A stretch of 64,000 nucleotides of DNA from Flavobacterium sp. 90 (GTDB taxonomy: Bacteria; Bacteroidota; Bacteroidia; Flavobacteriales; Flavobacteriaceae), in contig NZ_SMGE01000001.1 of the NCBI RefSeq assembly GCF_004339525.1, positions 620,001 through 684,000 on the forward strand. Direction: 5' to 3'. A model generated the notes under the pieces. It saw only the letters and a list, made by a program, of their open reading frames with translations. It ran no database searches and had not been told where the DNA came from. This document shows, piece by piece, positions 63,223 to 64,000 of the stretch. Both the position numbers and the translations under genes were made by a program. Within the stretch, counting starts at the first letter, position 1. Each line of letters opens with the position of its first letter.

Positions 63223-64000
63223 TTATGATTTCAGAAGTTCTTTCAATTTAGCTTCTAATTCTGCGCCTCTTAAATTATCCCCGATAATTACACCTTTACT
63301 ATCTACTAAATAAGTGGCTGGAATTGTTTTTACGTTGAATGCATTACTTACTTTATTGTCATCAAGAAGGTTGTGCCATTGCATATTTTCTTGTCCTAAA
63401 GCTTTTTGCCATGCTTTTTCGTCTTTATCGATTGAGATACTTAAGATTTCAAATCCTTTATCGGCGTAAGCTGTATAAGCCGTTTTTAAATTCGGAATTT
63501 CTTTGCGGCAAGGTCCACACCAAGACGCCCAAAAGTCAATTAAAATGTATTTTTTTCCTGCAACGATGTCTTTAACATTATAGGCTTTTCCGTCTTTGTC
63601 TTTTAATCCAAAATTTGGAACGCTTGTTCCTACTAAAGTCTTTGGATTAAGATCTTTATCTGCTACTTGACCGTAATAACTTTTCTTTGCTTCCGGAGAA
63701 AATTGCTCATAAATTGGCTTTTGATCCGGAGTGAAATAACTGTATTGTGTCAACATAAAAAATGGTCCCCACCAGGTTGCTTTATTTCTTGTAATTAGAT
63801 CATTTGTTGTTTTTTCAACTTTGGCAAAAAATGCCTTTTCTTTGGCTTCAAAAGCTTTCCATTCCGGAGAATTTCCAATAGAATCCATCAGTTTTTTATT
63901 TCCGGAAACTCTTGCTTTACCGTATGCATCTGCAACTGCTTCGGTACCTTTATGATAATCTTCGTAATCTTTTTCTAAATCTTTTCTAAAAGCAGTTTCT
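63223..64000 (-). CDS. TlpA/ResA-like thioredoxin protein (5' end beyond window)
   Basis: The frame stays open to the right edge (AVADAYGKARVSGNKKLMDS at the visible N-terminal side), so the gene starts outside the window; a Met at 63888 is internal. Visible part: a helical linker with FEAKEKAFFAKVEKTTNDLI, then a thioredoxin domain with YILIDFWASWCGPCRKEIPN (WCGPC) and TIPATYLVDSKGVIIGDNLR. Same architecture as the gene at 62030, so probably also a DUF4369-thioredoxin envelope protein. Confidence 0.9.
   Translation of the reverse strand, partial: ETAFRKDLEKDYEDYHKGTEAVADAYGKARVSGNKKLMDSIGNSPEWKAFEAKEKAFFAKVEKTTNDLITRNKATWWGPFFMLTQYSYFTPDQKPIYEQFSPEAKKSYYGQVADKDLNPKTLVGTSVPNFGLKDKDGKAYNVKDIVAGKKYILIDFWASWCGPCRKEIPNLKTAYTAYADKGFEILSISIDKDEKAWQKALGQENMQWHNLLDDNKVSNAFNVKTIPATYLVDSKGVIIGDNLRGAELEAKLKELLKS

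Overview
The window looks like a Flavobacterium-type chromosome (Bacteroidota). Supporting signs are low GC, two SusC/SusD outer-membrane uptake pairs, a type IX secretion (T9SS) sorting tail, TAnnTTTG promoter elements, and a type II-C CRISPR-Cas system. Family names come from recalled motifs and domain layouts. No database search was run.

Region by region. (1) 1-5.8 kb: end of a SusC gene, SusD, a metallo-beta-lactamase-fold hydrolase, a glycerophosphodiesterase and an alkaline phosphatase, which reads as a phosphoester-scavenging locus. (2) 6.1-16 kb: a membrane-anchored HTH regulator, a deleted GH32 gene remnant, SusC, SusD and a GH36 alpha-galactosidase, probably a former raffinose-family sugar locus. 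A group II intron 5' fragment follows at 16.3 kb. (3) 16.8-23.2 kb: secreted proteins, including a Sel1-repeat protein with a T9SS tail and two proteins that share an N-terminus and proline-rich linker but have different C-terminal domains, each followed by a lipoprotein. This resembles a polymorphic effector/immunity array. (4) 23.3-26.7 kb: a transglutaminase-like protein and an O-antigen-ligase-like membrane protein. (5) 27.2-54.7 kb: an accreted island region. Three related ~125-140 bp repeats end in a 13-bp sequence identical (degenerate in one copy) to the 3' end of the tRNA-Ser(UGA) at 54.6 kb. The segment from 28.6 to 43.9 kb carries an intact tyrosine recombinase, cas1, cas2, a 32-repeat CRISPR array, a ParDE-like toxin-antitoxin pair, cas9, tracrRNA and phosphorelay genes. 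The segment from 43.9 kb carries a frameshifted recombinase, a set of long triloop hairpins and a nine-gene minus-strand cluster. (6) 54.7-64 kb: ordinary chromosome with an aminotransferase, a DsbD-like protein, an M16 peptidase and two TlpA-like thioredoxin proteins, with MITE-like and palindromic repeats between them.

The most interesting system is the nine-gene cluster at 46.2-53.7 kb: MazG, an hmdU-DNA-kinase/glycosylase-like helical protein, a ThsB-like TIR, Nmad2, TIR, DUF3892-like+TIR, tandem TIR, SLOG and TIR. The first eight genes are tightly packed, most overlapping or a few bases apart. TIR and SLOG proteins are parts of NAD-derived-signal immunity such as Thoeris. MazG, Nmad2 and hmdU-kinase-type proteins are known from modified-nucleotide metabolism in phages. 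The combination suggests an anti-phage system that detects or processes modified nucleotides and triggers several TIR enzymes. That function is an inference.
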